Positions 9,719 to 19,561 of a DNA stretch of 64,000 nucleotides are shown piece after piece. Below the pieces are notes generated by a model. The model saw only the letters and a list, made by a program, of their open reading frames with translations. It ran no database searches and was not told the DNA's origin. The stretch comes from JBAXTZ01 sp041666525 (GTDB lineage: Bacteria > Bacillota > Negativicutes > JBAXTZ01). Each line of letters begins with the position of its first letter. Position 1 is the stretch's first letter. The stretch spans positions 4,893 through 68,892 of the forward strand of contig JBAYGT010000013.1 in NCBI GenBank assembly GCA_041666525.1, given 5' to 3'. A program made the position numbers and the translations under genes.

Positions 9719-11203
9719 ATGAATAAATTTCGTCCATTTTTGGAAGCGCCTTGCGGAAAAATTGCCGGGTTTTATGAAAATAACCAGGCATTGTTTTTAG
9801 GTATTCCTTACGCAAAGCCGCCTGTTGGTGATTTGCGCTGGCGAAATCCGGTTGAAATGCCGGTTTTTCGTGATGTTTTTTTTGCTGATAAATACGGCGG
9901 CACTTGTCCGCAGCCGAAAAGCACCTGGATTGAAATCGAGGAAGACACGCAGTCTGAGGACTGTTTATACTTAAACATACGCGCGTCGCGGAACGCCTGC
10001 GGAAGTTTGCCGGTTGCTGTACATATTCATGGCGGCGGTTACACTATTGGCACCGGTGCGAATGAAGATGAAGACGGAAGAAATTTTGTCGAGCAGGGGA
10101 TGATTTTTGTTACGATTAACTATCGCCTGGGACCATACGGTTTTCTGTATCTCGATGATATTGATAAAAGTTGCCAAGGCAGTGGCTGTATTGGTATTTT
10201 GGACCAAATTGCCGCACTGCGCTGGGTGAAAAAAAATATTGCGGCATTTGGCGGAAATCCTGATGAAGTTACAATCCTGGGTTGCTCGGCTGGTGGCGGT
10301 TCTGTAGCGGCGTTGATGGTTGTCGAACAGGCGAAAGGCTTGTTTAATAAAGCAATTGCCCAAAGTGGCTCATTGCGTTTAACTAAAAGTGTGGAAAAAG
10401 CCAATGCAGTTGCCCAAACTTTTATGAAATATACCGGGGTTGCTAATTTGTCCGAAATGCGTGCGTTACCGCACGAAAAACTCTTCAAAGCTTATTCACG
10501 GACTTTGAAAAAATATGGGTTTACTGCCAAAGAAACAGCATTTGCGCCGGTTCGTGACAATGTCGTGATACCAGAGGAACCTTTTTTAGCTTTAGAACAT
10601 GGCGCGGCAAAAGGCGTGAAGTTTTTGACCGGAACTGCCAAAGATGAGATGAATGGGTTTAAGCATATTTCTCGAATAACGAAGATTTTAAGTTTTAGAA
10701 TATTTAAATGGATTGTACCTCAAGATGTAAGTGAATATTTTGGCCGGATTGATGATGTTGTGGCCGACTTTTATAATCGCAACTACAAATTTCTGTCCAA
10801 ACCAGACAGGCTGTTCAAGGCGGCAACTGCCGGGGTGTTTTTGTTACCGCAGTTGCATATGGCAATTGCGCAGAGCAAATATGCGCCGGTGTATTATTAT
10901 CGTTTTGATTGGGGCGGAAAAGACGGTGCTTTGCATGGTAGTGAATCACCATTTGTATTTGGACGTTACGATGCTGATGTTAAACCGGATCGTGAATATC
11001 GCAAACCACCACAAACAGTCGTGAATGCGATGCACAACGCCTGGGCGGCGTTTATTAAGACAGGGACACCGGCTACCGGAACAACTATCAATTGGGAATT
11101 GTTTGACGATACCAACTATGCAACTATGCTAATTGATGAAAAATGTGAACTAAAGCATGATCCGGATAAGCACGAACGCGTTTTTTGGGACAATTTAAAT
11201 TAG
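9719..11203 (+). CDS. Carboxylesterase, type B
   Basis: A 494-residue alpha/beta hydrolase of the type B carboxylesterase family. The N-terminus has the family signature GIPYAKPPVGDLRW, then SEDCLYLNI, the oxyanion region HIHGGGYTIG, and the nucleophile elbow GCSAGG (Ser near residue 189). The acid lies in GTAKDEMNG and the histidine in GALHGSE. No signal peptide is present, so it is cytoplasmic. It begins 2 nt after the nucleoside phosphorylase gene with GGGAGG as ribosome site and is part of the same transcript. The natural ester is unknown. Confidence 0.9.
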   Translation: MNKFRPFLEAPCGKIAGFYENNQALFLGIPYAKPPVGDLRWRNPVEMPVFRDVFFADKYGGTCPQPKSTWIEIEEDTQSEDCLYLNIRASRNACGSLPVAVHIHGGGYTIGTGANEDEDGRNFVEQGMIFVTINYRLGPYGFLYLDDIDKSCQGSGCIGILDQIAALRWVKKNIAAFGGNPDEVTILGCSAGGGSVAALMVVEQAKGLFNKAIAQSGSLRLTKSVEKANAVAQTFMKYTGVANLSEMRALPHEKLFKAYSRTLKKYGFTAKETAFAPVRDNVVIPEEPFLALEHGAAKGVKFLTGTAKDEMNGFKHISRITKILSFRIFKWIVPQDVSEYFGRIDDVVADFYNRNYKFLSKPDRLFKAATAGVFLLPQLHMAIAQSKYAPVYYYRFDWGGKDGALHGSESPFVFGRYDADVKPDREYRKPPQTVVNAMHNAWAAFIKTGTPATGTTINWELFDDTNYATMLIDEKCELKHDPDKHERVFWDNLN

Positions 11204-11249
11204 GCATCGAGATTAGTGGCAGACATTATGTCAGAAAGATTTTGTGCTG

Positions 11250-12668
11250 ATGAAAAAACAAATTGTGTCGATGATAATTATTGTTTTTATTGCTGTGACT
11301 TCCGGCTGCGGCGTATCCGGATTGCCAGATGATAAAGACAACCCCGATGAATTTGTCGAACTAGTCTGGTATACTAACGGCCAGCGTCCGGCAGATATGG
11401 ATGTAGTTCTTTCAACAGCCAATGAATATTTAAAAAATAAACTCAATTGCACGCTGAAAATTGTTTTCGTCGGTGATAAGGAATATGATACCAAGTTGAC
11501 GACAATTACTACTGCCGGGGATAAATACGACATCGCCAACAGCCTGCCGAATATGTTCGATTACCGTGTGGCTGCTGGCGTTGGTTATATTTCCCCGCTT
11601 AATGAATTGCTAAAAAAAAATACACCCGCGCTTAAACAAATAATCAATCCGATTGCCTGGTCGGCAGCGCAAATTAATGGCGAGTGCTATGCTATTCCGG
11701 CAAATTATGGATTGGCTCACCAATTGACGCTGGTTACCAGAGCGCCGATAACTAATTCCAATGAGCTGATGAAGACCTTTGCGCGCGCTCACACGGAAGA
11801 TCCCGGTATTGTTGTGATAACCAATCTTGGTGAATTGACACGTGCTGCAAATCTTGACTATGTTGTAGATGGCTATTTTCCGGCGGCGGTTAAATTCGAC
11901 GATAAAACTTGCAGGATAATTAATCAATTTGAAGATCCGAATTATATTGCGCTATTGAAAACAATTCGTGTTGCCGCACAAAAACAGTATTATGTCAAAG
12001 ACATGAATGCCGCTGAAAGCCAAAATGTTTTTGCGGCCAACAATGCGTTTTCGCTGATCGAATCGTTGTCCTATCTGGACAGATTTACAAAGACGAAGTT
12101 CAATAAAGCCAACATTATTCCACTAACGGCTAATCAACGCATTACTGCTTTGAACGTAAATGCGTCGGCGCTGGTTATTTCAGCTACCAGCGCCCATCCG
12201 ACGCGGGCATTGCGTTTGATTGAGTTGCTTTATGCCGATGAATACTTAAAAAATTTATTGACGTTTGGTATTGAAAATCGGCATTATGAAAAAACAGCCG
12301 ATGGCCATATTCACTTTTTGACTGATCACGGAAATTATCTAATTGAAGAGACCGCTTTTGGGAACGCTTTTTTAGATTATGTGCCGGAAACACAACCGCT
12401 GAATAAATGGCAGGCGGTTCAGGAATATGATACCAGTGCTTCTGTTTCGCCGCTCGCCGGTTTTGTCGTTGATGTCCAACCATTGAAACGTTTGTTGCCG
12501 GGTTTGGTTAATGCGGTATCAAAATATCAGAACGGCCTTCGCAGCGGAGCACTGGATGTTGATCAAGCGGTAGCAGCGCTGATTATTGACTTAAAAGCCA
12601 ATGGTTTAGATGAATTTTTGCAGTTATTGCAGAACCAGGTTGATAGCTGGCGAAACCGGAAAACTTAA
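11250..12668 (+). CDS. Extracellular solute-binding lipoprotein, sugar type (DUF3502-like C-terminus)
   Basis: A sugar ABC transporter receptor of the family 1 type. The signal MKKQIVSMIIIVFIAVTSGC ends in a clear lipobox; the mature protein begins with ELVWYTNGQRPADMDVV and has the hinge segments WSAAQINGECYAIPANY and ALNVNASALVISATS. The C-terminal third (GFVVDVQPLKRLLPGLVNAVSKYQ) resembles the DUF3502 domain of large sugar-binding proteins. The ATG at 11250 is preferred; a GTG 6 bases upstream is possible because the ribosome site (AGAAAG) is weak. No ABC permease genes adjoin it, so the transporter must be encoded elsewhere. Confidence 0.82.
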   Translation: MKKQIVSMIIIVFIAVTSGCGVSGLPDDKDNPDEFVELVWYTNGQRPADMDVVLSTANEYLKNKLNCTLKIVFVGDKEYDTKLTTITTAGDKYDIANSLPNMFDYRVAAGVGYISPLNELLKKNTPALKQIINPIAWSAAQINGECYAIPANYGLAHQLTLVTRAPITNSNELMKTFARAHTEDPGIVVITNLGELTRAANLDYVVDGYFPAAVKFDDKTCRIINQFEDPNYIALLKTIRVAAQKQYYVKDMNAAESQNVFAANNAFSLIESLSYLDRFTKTKFNKANIIPLTANQRITALNVNASALVISATSAHPTRALRLIELLYADEYLKNLLTFGIENRHYEKTADGHIHFLTDHGNYLIEETAFGNAFLDYVPETQPLNKWQAVQEYDTSASVSPLAGFVVDVQPLKRLLPGLVNAVSKYQNGLRSGALDVDQAVAALIIDLKANGLDEFLQLLQNQVDSWRNRKT

Positions 12669-12682
12669 ACGAATTGTGAGGA

Positions 12683-13720
12683 ATGATGCTAAAAATTGAT
12701 TTACGTAGTGATACTGTTACTCAGCCGACTGACGAGATGCGTGCTGCAATGGCGATAGCGCCGGTTGGTGACGATGTTTATGGCGAGGATCCGACTATCA
12801 ATGAATTGGAGCATTATGCTGCAGCGGTTATTGGCAAGGAAGCAGCATTGTTTGTGCCGAGCGGAACTATGGGCAACCAAATTGCGTTGTTGACCCACAC
12901 GCGACGCGGTGACGAAGTGGTTTGCGATAAAGACGCACACATTTTTTTCTATGAAAATGCCGGAGCGGCAGCACTTGCCGGTTGTCAATTACGTACGCTT
13001 GAGCATTGTGACGGGCAGATAAATCCGCTCGATTTCGAAGAGGCTATTCGCAAGGTTGATATGCATATGCCGCGTACCAGTCTGTTGTGGATTGAAAACA
13101 GTCATAATCGCGGCGGTGGAACTTGTTATTCGATGGCGCAGCTCGACGAATTGGCCGCGGTTGCCCAAAAGCACAATATCCGGATTCATTGCGACGGAGC
13201 GCGAATTTTTAATGCTGCAGCATATCTCAAGCTTGATGCATCGGTTTTAGCAGCACATTGCGATAGTGTTATGTTTTGTTTATCTAAAGGCTTATGTGCG
13301 CCGGTTGGATCGATTTTAGCCGGAAGCGCCGAATTCATCAGCCGTGCCCGGCAAATGCGCAAATTGTTGGGTGGCGGGATGCGCCAAGCTGGAATTTTGG
13401 CGGCAGCCGGTATTATCGCTTTGGGGAAAATGTCGGCGCGGCTGGCAATTGATCACGCCAATGCTAAAATTGTGGCTGATAAACTTGCTGCAAACGGTGT
13501 TTTTATTAACCTCGCTAAAGTGCAGACTAATATTTTGTTATTCGATCCGCGGCCGTTTTATGCAACTGCTGATGAATGTGTCGATGCACTTCGTGCACAC
13601 GGTGTTTTGGCAAGTGCTTTTTCGAAAACAGCGGTGCGGTTCGTGCTGCATAATGATATTAATGACCAGCAGGTTGATGCCGTATTAGCTGTTATTGATG
13701 AATTGTTCAAGAAGGAATAA
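12683..13720 (+). CDS. ltaE: Low-specificity L-threonine aldolase
   Basis: A 345-residue PLP enzyme of fold type I that splits L-threonine and allo-threonine into glycine and acetaldehyde. It begins with the family signature IDLRSDTVTQPTDEMRAAM, followed by GDDVYGEDPTINELE and FVPSGTMGNQIAL; the PLP lysine is in FCLSKGLCAPVGS (about residue 200). Two ATG codons are adjacent (12683 and 12686) after GAGG; either gives the same protein less one residue. It lies 14 nt after the solute-binding protein gene and 3 nt before rarA. With glyA it provides glycine/threonine/serine interconversion. Confidence 0.93.
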   Translation: MMLKIDLRSDTVTQPTDEMRAAMAIAPVGDDVYGEDPTINELEHYAAAVIGKEAALFVPSGTMGNQIALLTHTRRGDEVVCDKDAHIFFYENAGAAALAGCQLRTLEHCDGQINPLDFEEAIRKVDMHMPRTSLLWIENSHNRGGGTCYSMAQLDELAAVAQKHNIRIHCDGARIFNAAAYLKLDASVLAAHCDSVMFCLSKGLCAPVGSILAGSAEFISRARQMRKLLGGGMRQAGILAAAGIIALGKMSARLAIDHANAKIVADKLAANGVFINLAKVQTNILLFDPRPFYATADECVDALRAHGVLASAFSKTAVRFVLHNDINDQQVDAVLAVIDELFKKE

Positions 13721-13723
13721 GCG

Positions 13724-15034
13724 ATGAGTTTGTTTAGTGAACAGGAACGAGAAAACTTAGCTAAAGCAGCGCCGCTGGCAGCACGAATGCGGCCACGAAC
13801 GTTGAATGAGTTTTTTGGTCAGAAAAGCATAACCGGCGATAATGCCTTTTTGCGCAAGCTTATCAATAGCGACAATGTTCCGTCGTTGTTGTTTTTTGGT
13901 CCGCCCGGTTGCGGTAAAACAACTTTAGCGCATATTATCGCCAATGGCACCAAGTCGCATTTTGAGAAACTAAACGCGGTGGCCGCCGGAACGGCTGATG
14001 TTAAACGGCTGGCGGAAGAGGCCTATCGCCGCTTGCGTGATCAGAATATCAAAACGATAGTTTTTATTGACGAGATTCATCGCTTCAACAAACTGCAGCA
14101 GGATTCGTTGTTGCCGCATGTTGAAAGCGGCGCGATTACGCTGATCGGCGCGACCACGGAAAACCCCTACACTGAAGTTAATCCACCGTTGCTGTCACGG
14201 ATGCGCGCTATCCGGTTGAATGCACTTGGCGAAGCTGATTTGATTAGTTTGATGCGTGATGCCATCGTTGATAATGAACGTGGAATGGGGGTGTGGGCGG
14301 TCAGCATTGCCGGTGAAGCCGAAACACTTATTGCAATGCTTGCAGCTGGTGATGCCCGTGTGGCGTTGAATGTTCTCGAGCAAGCGGTATTTATGGCGGC
14401 ATTGCAAGAAGAAAAACAAATTTCCGCCGAAATCGTACGTGAGTTAACCGGTGAAATCCGGCGCGGTTACGACCCGGATAATAATAACCGCAGCGACATT
14501 GTGTCTGCATTTATTAAAAGCATGCGCGGTTCGGATCCACAGGCTGTATCGCACTATATGGCGCGGTTGCTAAGTGCCGGTGAAGATCCGGAATTCATTG
14601 CCAGGCGGATAGTTGTAGCTGCGAGTGAAGATGTTGGCAATGCCGATCCAATGGCGTTGGTTGTCGCTACCAATGCTTTGCTTGCGATCAAAAACATCGG
14701 CATGCCCGAAGCACGAATAATTTTGTCACAAGCGGCAATCTATATTGCCTGTGCGCCGAAGTCTAATGCTGCTTATTGTGCGGTAGATGATGCCATAAAA
14801 GATGTGGAAGGTATGCCTGTCTATCTGGTGCCGGTTTATTTGCGTAACCACTATGATCCGCAACTAACCGCTGGAAAACGCAAATATCTTTATCCGCACG
14901 CTTTTCCCGGCAATTGGGTGGAGCAGCAGTATCTTCCGGATGAAATGGTTGGAAAAAAATATTACGTGCCTACGGACAATGGTTACGAACAAAACCTTTC
15001 GTTGCGATTAAATAAATCAAAAATAAAGGAGTAG
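13724..15034 (+). CDS. rarA: Replication-associated recombination ATPase RarA (MgsA)
   Basis: A 436-residue AAA+ ATPase related to clamp loaders and RuvB that acts at stalled forks. It begins with PLAARMRPRTLNEFFGQ, has Walker A FFGPPGCGKTTLAH near residue 60, Walker B VFIDEIHRFNKLQQD and the sensor segment LIGATTENPY; the C-terminal tetramerisation domain has DDAIKDVEGMPVYLVPVYLRNHYD. Length and motifs are those of the family. AAGGA precedes the ATG, and butyrate kinase starts 4 nt after its stop. Confidence 0.96.
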   Translation: MSLFSEQERENLAKAAPLAARMRPRTLNEFFGQKSITGDNAFLRKLINSDNVPSLLFFGPPGCGKTTLAHIIANGTKSHFEKLNAVAAGTADVKRLAEEAYRRLRDQNIKTIVFIDEIHRFNKLQQDSLLPHVESGAITLIGATTENPYTEVNPPLLSRMRAIRLNALGEADLISLMRDAIVDNERGMGVWAVSIAGEAETLIAMLAAGDARVALNVLEQAVFMAALQEEKQISAEIVRELTGEIRRGYDPDNNNRSDIVSAFIKSMRGSDPQAVSHYMARLLSAGEDPEFIARRIVVAASEDVGNADPMALVVATNALLAIKNIGMPEARIILSQAAIYIACAPKSNAAYCAVDDAIKDVEGMPVYLVPVYLRNHYDPQLTAGKRKYLYPHAFPGNWVEQQYLPDEMVGKKYYVPTDNGYEQNLSLRLNKSKIKE

Positions 15035-15038
15035 CATT

Positions 15039-16109
15039 GTGCAAAAACAGTATCGGATTTTGTCTATCAATCCTGGTTCGACTTCCACTAAAATTGCTTT
15101 TTTCATCGATGCTCAACCGGTTTTTGTCGAGACGGTGCGACATAGTACCGATGAATTGAAGAAATATGAAAAAATCACTGATCAATATGAATACCGGCGG
15201 CAACTTATTTTGCGGACGCTCGCGAACAACGCAGTCGAAATTAACGAGCTGGATGCGGTAGTCGGACGGGGTGGTTTGATAAAGCCGCTGGCGAGCGGCA
15301 CTTATCGTGTTAATGATGCGATGTGTGCCGATTTGAAAATTGGCGTTCAAGGTGAACATGCGTCTAATCTTGGCGGGTTGCTGGCGCGTGGCATCGCCGA
15401 TACAGTCGGAATACCAGCATTCATCGTTGATCCGGTCTGTGTTGACGAATTGGAAGCCGTGGCGCGGATTACCGGTCTGCCGGAAATTAGCCGACGAAGT
15501 TTAGTGCATGCGCTAAATTTGCGTGCGGCGGCGTTACGCGCGACGGCAGAATTGAAAAGAGCGGTAGCTGACACAAATCTGGTATTGGTGCATTTGGGTG
15601 GCGGGGTGTCGCTTGCCGCAAGTAAGGGCGGCAAAATGATTGATATTTCCAATCCAAACGACGAAGGAGCTTTTTCTCCGGAACGCGCCGGTGGTTTGCC
15701 GATGCAGGAATTTATGAAAATGTGTATGAGTGGTAAATTTTCGGTTCCCCAACTGAAAAAAAAGCTGGTTGGAACCGCCGGGTTAGTGGCGCATCTTGGT
15801 ACTAGTGATGGCAAAGAAATACTTCATCGTATTAATGAGGGTGACAAAAAAGCCGAATTGATTATGAATGCGATGGCCTATAATATTGCCAAGCAAGTCG
15901 GGGCTCTGGCAACGGTGCTTTTTGGTGCAGTTAATGCGATAGTTTTGACTGGCGGTTTGGCACATTCTGCTTATTTAACTTCGCTGATCGGCGAACGGGT
16001 AAATTGGATTGCTCCAATATTGCTGTTTCCCGGTGAAGATGAAATGCAGTCGCTGACTGAAGGTGCGTTACGGGTGTTGCGCGGGGAAGAGCCGGCGCAG
16101 GAATATTAA
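15039..16109 (+). CDS. buk: Butyrate kinase
   Basis: A 356-residue ASKHA kinase that makes ATP from butyryl phosphate (or branched-chain acyl phosphates). Recognisable parts are ILSINPGSTSTKIA at the N-terminus, GVQGEHASNLGGLLARGIA, VHLGGGVSLAAS (about residue 185) and the C-terminal VLTGGLAHS. Translation starts at GTG with AAAGGAG upstream. No phosphotransbutyrylase gene adjoins it; the next gene encodes a P-loop protein. An acyl-phosphate kinase in amino-acid fermentation is as likely as a butyrate pathway. Confidence 0.93.
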   Translation: MQKQYRILSINPGSTSTKIAFFIDAQPVFVETVRHSTDELKKYEKITDQYEYRRQLILRTLANNAVEINELDAVVGRGGLIKPLASGTYRVNDAMCADLKIGVQGEHASNLGGLLARGIADTVGIPAFIVDPVCVDELEAVARITGLPEISRRSLVHALNLRAAALRATAELKRAVADTNLVLVHLGGGVSLAASKGGKMIDISNPNDEGAFSPERAGGLPMQEFMKMCMSGKFSVPQLKKKLVGTAGLVAHLGTSDGKEILHRINEGDKKAELIMNAMAYNIAKQVGALATVLFGAVNAIVLTGGLAHSAYLTSLIGERVNWIAPILLFPGEDEMQSLTEGALRVLRGEEPAQEY

Positions 16110-16143
16110 AAAAAGCATATTGATAGTGTAGAAAGAATGAAAT

Positions 16144-16803
16144 ATGAATGAAATAAAAACATTGTCCGACAGAAAATTTATCGTGCTGGTCGGCGAATTT
16201 GGCAGCGGCAAGTCGGAGTTGGCCGTAAACGCGGCGATCCGCGAACAGCGAACGCTGGTTGATTTGGACATTGCCAAACCGATGAACAGCAGTCGCGATT
16301 TTCGAGAGTTACTGATCAAACATGGGGTTGCAGTTGTTGGTTCACCGCAATGTTTTGATCATTTGGAATTGCGTGTTTTGCCACAGATGATTCCGCAAGT
16401 TATTTATGGCGAAAGTTCTGCGGTCTTCGATGTCGGCGGCGGCGATTCGGCAGTAACTATCGGTCAGTATTCTGATTTGCTTAATACCCGGTCAACGGAT
16501 GTGTTGCTGGTGGTAAATATCTACCGGCCATTTTCCAAAACCACTGCTGAAATAGTTGATGAAAAAAAATCACTGGAAACTCGAACCGGATTGAAAATCA
16601 CCGGAATTGTTTGTAACTGTAATTTGGCAGAATCAACTGATTGTAAAATTGCACTTGCCGGGCTGGCGGAAATTGCATCAGCGGCAGCTGAAACAAAATT
16701 ACCGTTAAAGTTTGTCGTGTTGCCGGAATGGTTGCGTGATGATGTGATTGCGGTTGATTATCCGGTTTATTATTTACGAAGGCATTTTAACTATATCAAA
16801 TAA
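16144..16803 (+). CDS. P-loop NTPase of unknown function
   Basis: A 219-residue protein with a Walker A motif GEFGSGKSE at residues 17-25, then TLVDLDIAKPMNSSRDF, which resembles the switch region of MinD/CobQ-like ATP-binding proteins, and AVFDVGGGDSAVTIGQYSD as a Walker B-like segment. A segment around residue 155 contains the cysteine pair CNCN. I do not recognise a named gene. It sits between butyrate kinase and the Nudix gene with the same orientation and short gaps (34 and 9 nt), so it may have a role in acyl-acid fermentation, but that is inference from position only. Confidence 0.72.
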   Translation: MNEIKTLSDRKFIVLVGEFGSGKSELAVNAAIREQRTLVDLDIAKPMNSSRDFRELLIKHGVAVVGSPQCFDHLELRVLPQMIPQVIYGESSAVFDVGGGDSAVTIGQYSDLLNTRSTDVLLVVNIYRPFSKTTAEIVDEKKSLETRTGLKITGIVCNCNLAESTDCKIALAGLAEIASAAAETKLPLKFVVLPEWLRDDVIAVDYPVYYLRRHFNYIK

Positions 16804-16812
16804 GGAGCGACC

Positions 16813-17340
16813 ATGGTACTTGAAGAAAAACGATTAAATGGGGAAACGTTGTTTGAGGGGAAAATTCTAACACTGCAACACGATGACGTTGAATTGCCAA
16901 ACGGCAATTGTGCCAAACGCGAGATTGTGCGCCATCCCGGCGCGGTAGCGGTTGTACCGGTGTTGCCTAATGGCGACATTGTTATGGTGCGGCAATTCCG
17001 TTATCCGATTTGTAAGGCTATTTTGGAAATACCTGCCGGAAAACTTGATTGCGGTGAACAGCCGGAGCAATGCGCGCTGCGTGAATTAGAAGAAGAGACC
17101 GGTTATACCGGCAGCGTGCGCAAACTTATCGCCATTCACACCACCCCGGGATTTTCTGATGAATTGATTCATCTGTATATTGCGGAAAACTTGCATTTCA
17201 AAAAACAATGTTTGGATGAAGACGAATTTGTCAATGTGGAGATATTGTCGCGCAGCAAATTGCGGGAGCTGATTAAGAGCGGTGAATTATCAGACGCTAA
17301 ATCGCTGGTGGCGTTGATGCTGATAGGAATAATGGAGTGA
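16813..17340 (+). CDS. nudF: Nudix hydrolase, ADP-ribose pyrophosphatase type
   Basis: A 175-residue Nudix enzyme. The Nudix box is complete (G-x5-E-x7-RELEEETGY, roughly residues 76-98) and is preceded by PNGDIVMVRQFRYPI and EIPAGKLD, typical of the ADP-ribose pyrophosphatase branch. AAGGAG precedes the ATG. Its stop codon overlaps the GTG start of xerD by four bases (GTGA), so the two are translationally coupled. Hydrolysis of ADP-ribose to AMP and ribose-5-phosphate is the likely activity. Confidence 0.9.
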   Translation: MVLEEKRLNGETLFEGKILTLQHDDVELPNGNCAKREIVRHPGAVAVVPVLPNGDIVMVRQFRYPICKAILEIPAGKLDCGEQPEQCALRELEEETGYTGSVRKLIAIHTTPGFSDELIHLYIAENLHFKKQCLDEDEFVNVEILSRSKLRELIKSGELSDAKSLVALMLIGIME

Positions 17341-18242
17341 CAGAAGCAGTCAACCGGCGAATTTTGCAGGGCTATATTGAAATGTTTCTTGATTATTTGA
17401 ATGTTGAGCGTGGCTTAGCGGAAAATACCGTCGTTTCTTATCGGTTTGACTTGACTGATTTTGTTGCTACATTAGACAGCGATACTTTGATTTCGCTCAA
17501 CAAGCAGGCGATTTTTCGTTATCTCAACGAATTACAGACCAAAGGGATGGCGGTTTCGACTATTTCACGGCATTTGGCGGCGATAAAATCTTTTTGCAAG
17601 TTTTTGTTTTTTGAACGACATATTGAAAGCGATCCGTCAGAAATTTTCGAAACGCCCAGAGGAATCAAGCGGTTACCTAAAGCGATTGCAATAGGCGATG
17701 TCGAACAAATATTAAAAGCTATTGATACCTCTGATGCCTATGGTATACGCGACCGGGCAATGTTGGAGACGTTGTATGCCACTGGAATCAGGGTATCAGA
17801 ATTAATTGGTATCGACTGCTCCGCGATAAATTACGATATGCGCTTTGTGCGGGTGTTTGGCAAAGGTGCCAAGGAACGCATCGTGCCAGTTGGCGGTATC
17901 GCGTTAAAATGGTTGAAAAAATATCTTGCTGAGGCGCGTTGCAGTTTTCACAAAACCCAAGCCACCGATGCGTTATTTTTAAGTGCCCGCGGTACACGGA
18001 TGACGCGGCAGGGATTTTGGAAAATCCTCAAGGCTCACGCTGCAGCTGCCGGGATTGATAAAATAATCACGCCGCATACTTTTCGCCATTCGTTTGCTAC
18101 TCATTTGCTTGATGCCGGAGCTGATTTGCGGATTGTGCAGGAATTGCTCGGACATGTGGACATCTCATCGACGCAAATATACACTTTCGTTTCACGCAAG
18201 CGATTACGGGAAATTTATAAAAACGCTCATCCGCGGGCGTAA
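17337..18242 (+). CDS. xerD: Site-specific tyrosine recombinase XerD
   Basis: A 301-residue tyrosine recombinase that resolves chromosome dimers at dif with its partner XerC. The N-terminal SAM-like domain has YLNVERGLAENTV and STISRHLAAIKSF; the catalytic domain shows all key residues: ATGIRVSEL (Arg), GKGAKERIV (Lys), HTFRHSFATHLL (His-x2-Arg), ELLGHVDISST (His) and QIYTFVSRKRL (Tyr nucleophile). The start is a GTG overlapping the nudF stop. The PHTFRHSFATHLLDAGADLR context is that of XerD rather than an integron or phage integrase, and the nudF-xerD-deoB order is familiar from Firmicutes. Confidence 0.93.
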   Translation: MTEAVNRRILQGYIEMFLDYLNVERGLAENTVVSYRFDLTDFVATLDSDTLISLNKQAIFRYLNELQTKGMAVSTISRHLAAIKSFCKFLFFERHIESDPSEIFETPRGIKRLPKAIAIGDVEQILKAIDTSDAYGIRDRAMLETLYATGIRVSELIGIDCSAINYDMRFVRVFGKGAKERIVPVGGIALKWLKKYLAEARCSFHKTQATDALFLSARGTRMTRQGFWKILKAHAAAAGIDKIITPHTFRHSFATHLLDAGADLRIVQELLGHVDISSTQIYTFVSRKRLREIYKNAHPRA

Positions 18243-18350
18243 GTGTTGATAAAGTCAAGCTGGAAAAACTGTAAATAAAATCGCTTACCGGCAGGAAGTT
18301 TTGCAAATCGCGTCGAAATATACTACTACAAAACTTAATGGAGGTAACCT

Positions 18351-19532
18351 ATGTTTGACAGAGCAATTATTGTAGTATTGGACAGCGCCGGTGTAGGCGC
18401 AATGCCGGATGCGGCTGATTATGGCGATGTTGGCGCAAGCACCATTCCAAATTTAGCTAAAGCGGTTGGCGGAATCCATGTTCCCAATATGGAAAAAATG
18501 GGTTTGGGCCGAGTTGCTGAAATAGCCGGGGTTGACCCAAACAAAGCAACGGTCGGCGCTTACGGCAAGATGGCGGAAATATCGCCGTGCAAAGATACTA
18601 CCGGTGGGCATTGGGAAATAGCTGGTTCGCCGATGGAACTACCGTTTCCGTATTACACCGATAATGGTTTTCCGGCTGATGTACTCGAAGCATTTTTGCG
18701 TGAGACCGGCGAAAAAGGCATTCTTGGCAACAAGGCGGCATCTGGTACAGAAATCATTAACGAGCTTGGTGATGAGCATGTACGCACTGGCTATCCGATA
18801 GTATATACTTCGGCTGACAGTGTATTTCAAATTGCCGCTCACGAAGATGTTATTCCGTTGCCGCGGTTATACGAATTGTGTAAAATTGCCCGTGATAAAG
18901 TCATGGTTGGCAAACATGCCTGTGGCCGGATAATCGCTCGTCCGTTTACCGGCGGAAATGGCGCTTATACCCGTACTTCCAACCGCCACGACTACAGTTT
19001 GCGTCCACCAAAACGAACTGTTTTGGATGAATTACAGGATGCCGGATATATGACCGTTGGCGTGGGTAAAATCTTCGACATTTTTGACGGTGTCGGTGTT
19101 AGCGAAACCAAATCTACTAAAGGCAATGCACACGGCGTTGAAGTAATGCTGGATTTCATGAAACAAAAGCAAAATGAAAAAGGTTTGCTGTTTGTGAATC
19201 TGGTTGATTTTGATATGTTGTACGGACATCGCCGCGATGCGGCAAAATATGCAAATGAACTGGAGTGGTTTGACGGTAAACTAGATACTATTAAAGCTGC
19301 TATGACCGATAAAGACTTGTTGTTCATTACCGCAGATCATGGTTGTGATCCGACTTTCCCGGGTACTGATCATACTCGTGAATACGTACCGTTGCTGGTA
19401 TATCACAAACATATCGGTCTGGTTGATCTTGGCACCCGTAGATCGTTTGCGGATATTGCTGCGACCATTATTGAAAATTTTGCATTGCCGAAATTACCGG
19501 ATGGTGAGAGTTTCTATAAACAAATCGGCTAA
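18351..19532 (+). CDS. deoB: Phosphopentomutase
   Basis: A 393-residue alkaline-phosphatase-superfamily enzyme that interconverts (deoxy)ribose-1-phosphate and ribose-5-phosphate. It has VVLDSAGVGAMPDA with the first metal aspartate, the phosphothreonine region SPCKDTTGGHWEIAG near residue 85, and the C-terminal metal sites FITADHGCDPTFPGTDHTRE. GGAGG lies just upstream of the ATG. The 108-nt gap after xerD suggests its own promoter, though none is clear. Together with nucleoside phosphorylase it completes nucleoside ribose salvage. Confidence 0.96.
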   Translation: MFDRAIIVVLDSAGVGAMPDAADYGDVGASTIPNLAKAVGGIHVPNMEKMGLGRVAEIAGVDPNKATVGAYGKMAEISPCKDTTGGHWEIAGSPMELPFPYYTDNGFPADVLEAFLRETGEKGILGNKAASGTEIINELGDEHVRTGYPIVYTSADSVFQIAAHEDVIPLPRLYELCKIARDKVMVGKHACGRIIARPFTGGNGAYTRTSNRHDYSLRPPKRTVLDELQDAGYMTVGVGKIFDIFDGVGVSETKSTKGNAHGVEVMLDFMKQKQNEKGLLFVNLVDFDMLYGHRRDAAKYANELEWFDGKLDTIKAAMTDKDLLFITADHGCDPTFPGTDHTREYVPLLVYHKHIGLVDLGTRRSFADIAATIIENFALPKLPDGESFYKQIG

Positions 19533-19561
19533 AACTAATATCCGCACCAAGTTGACAGGTC

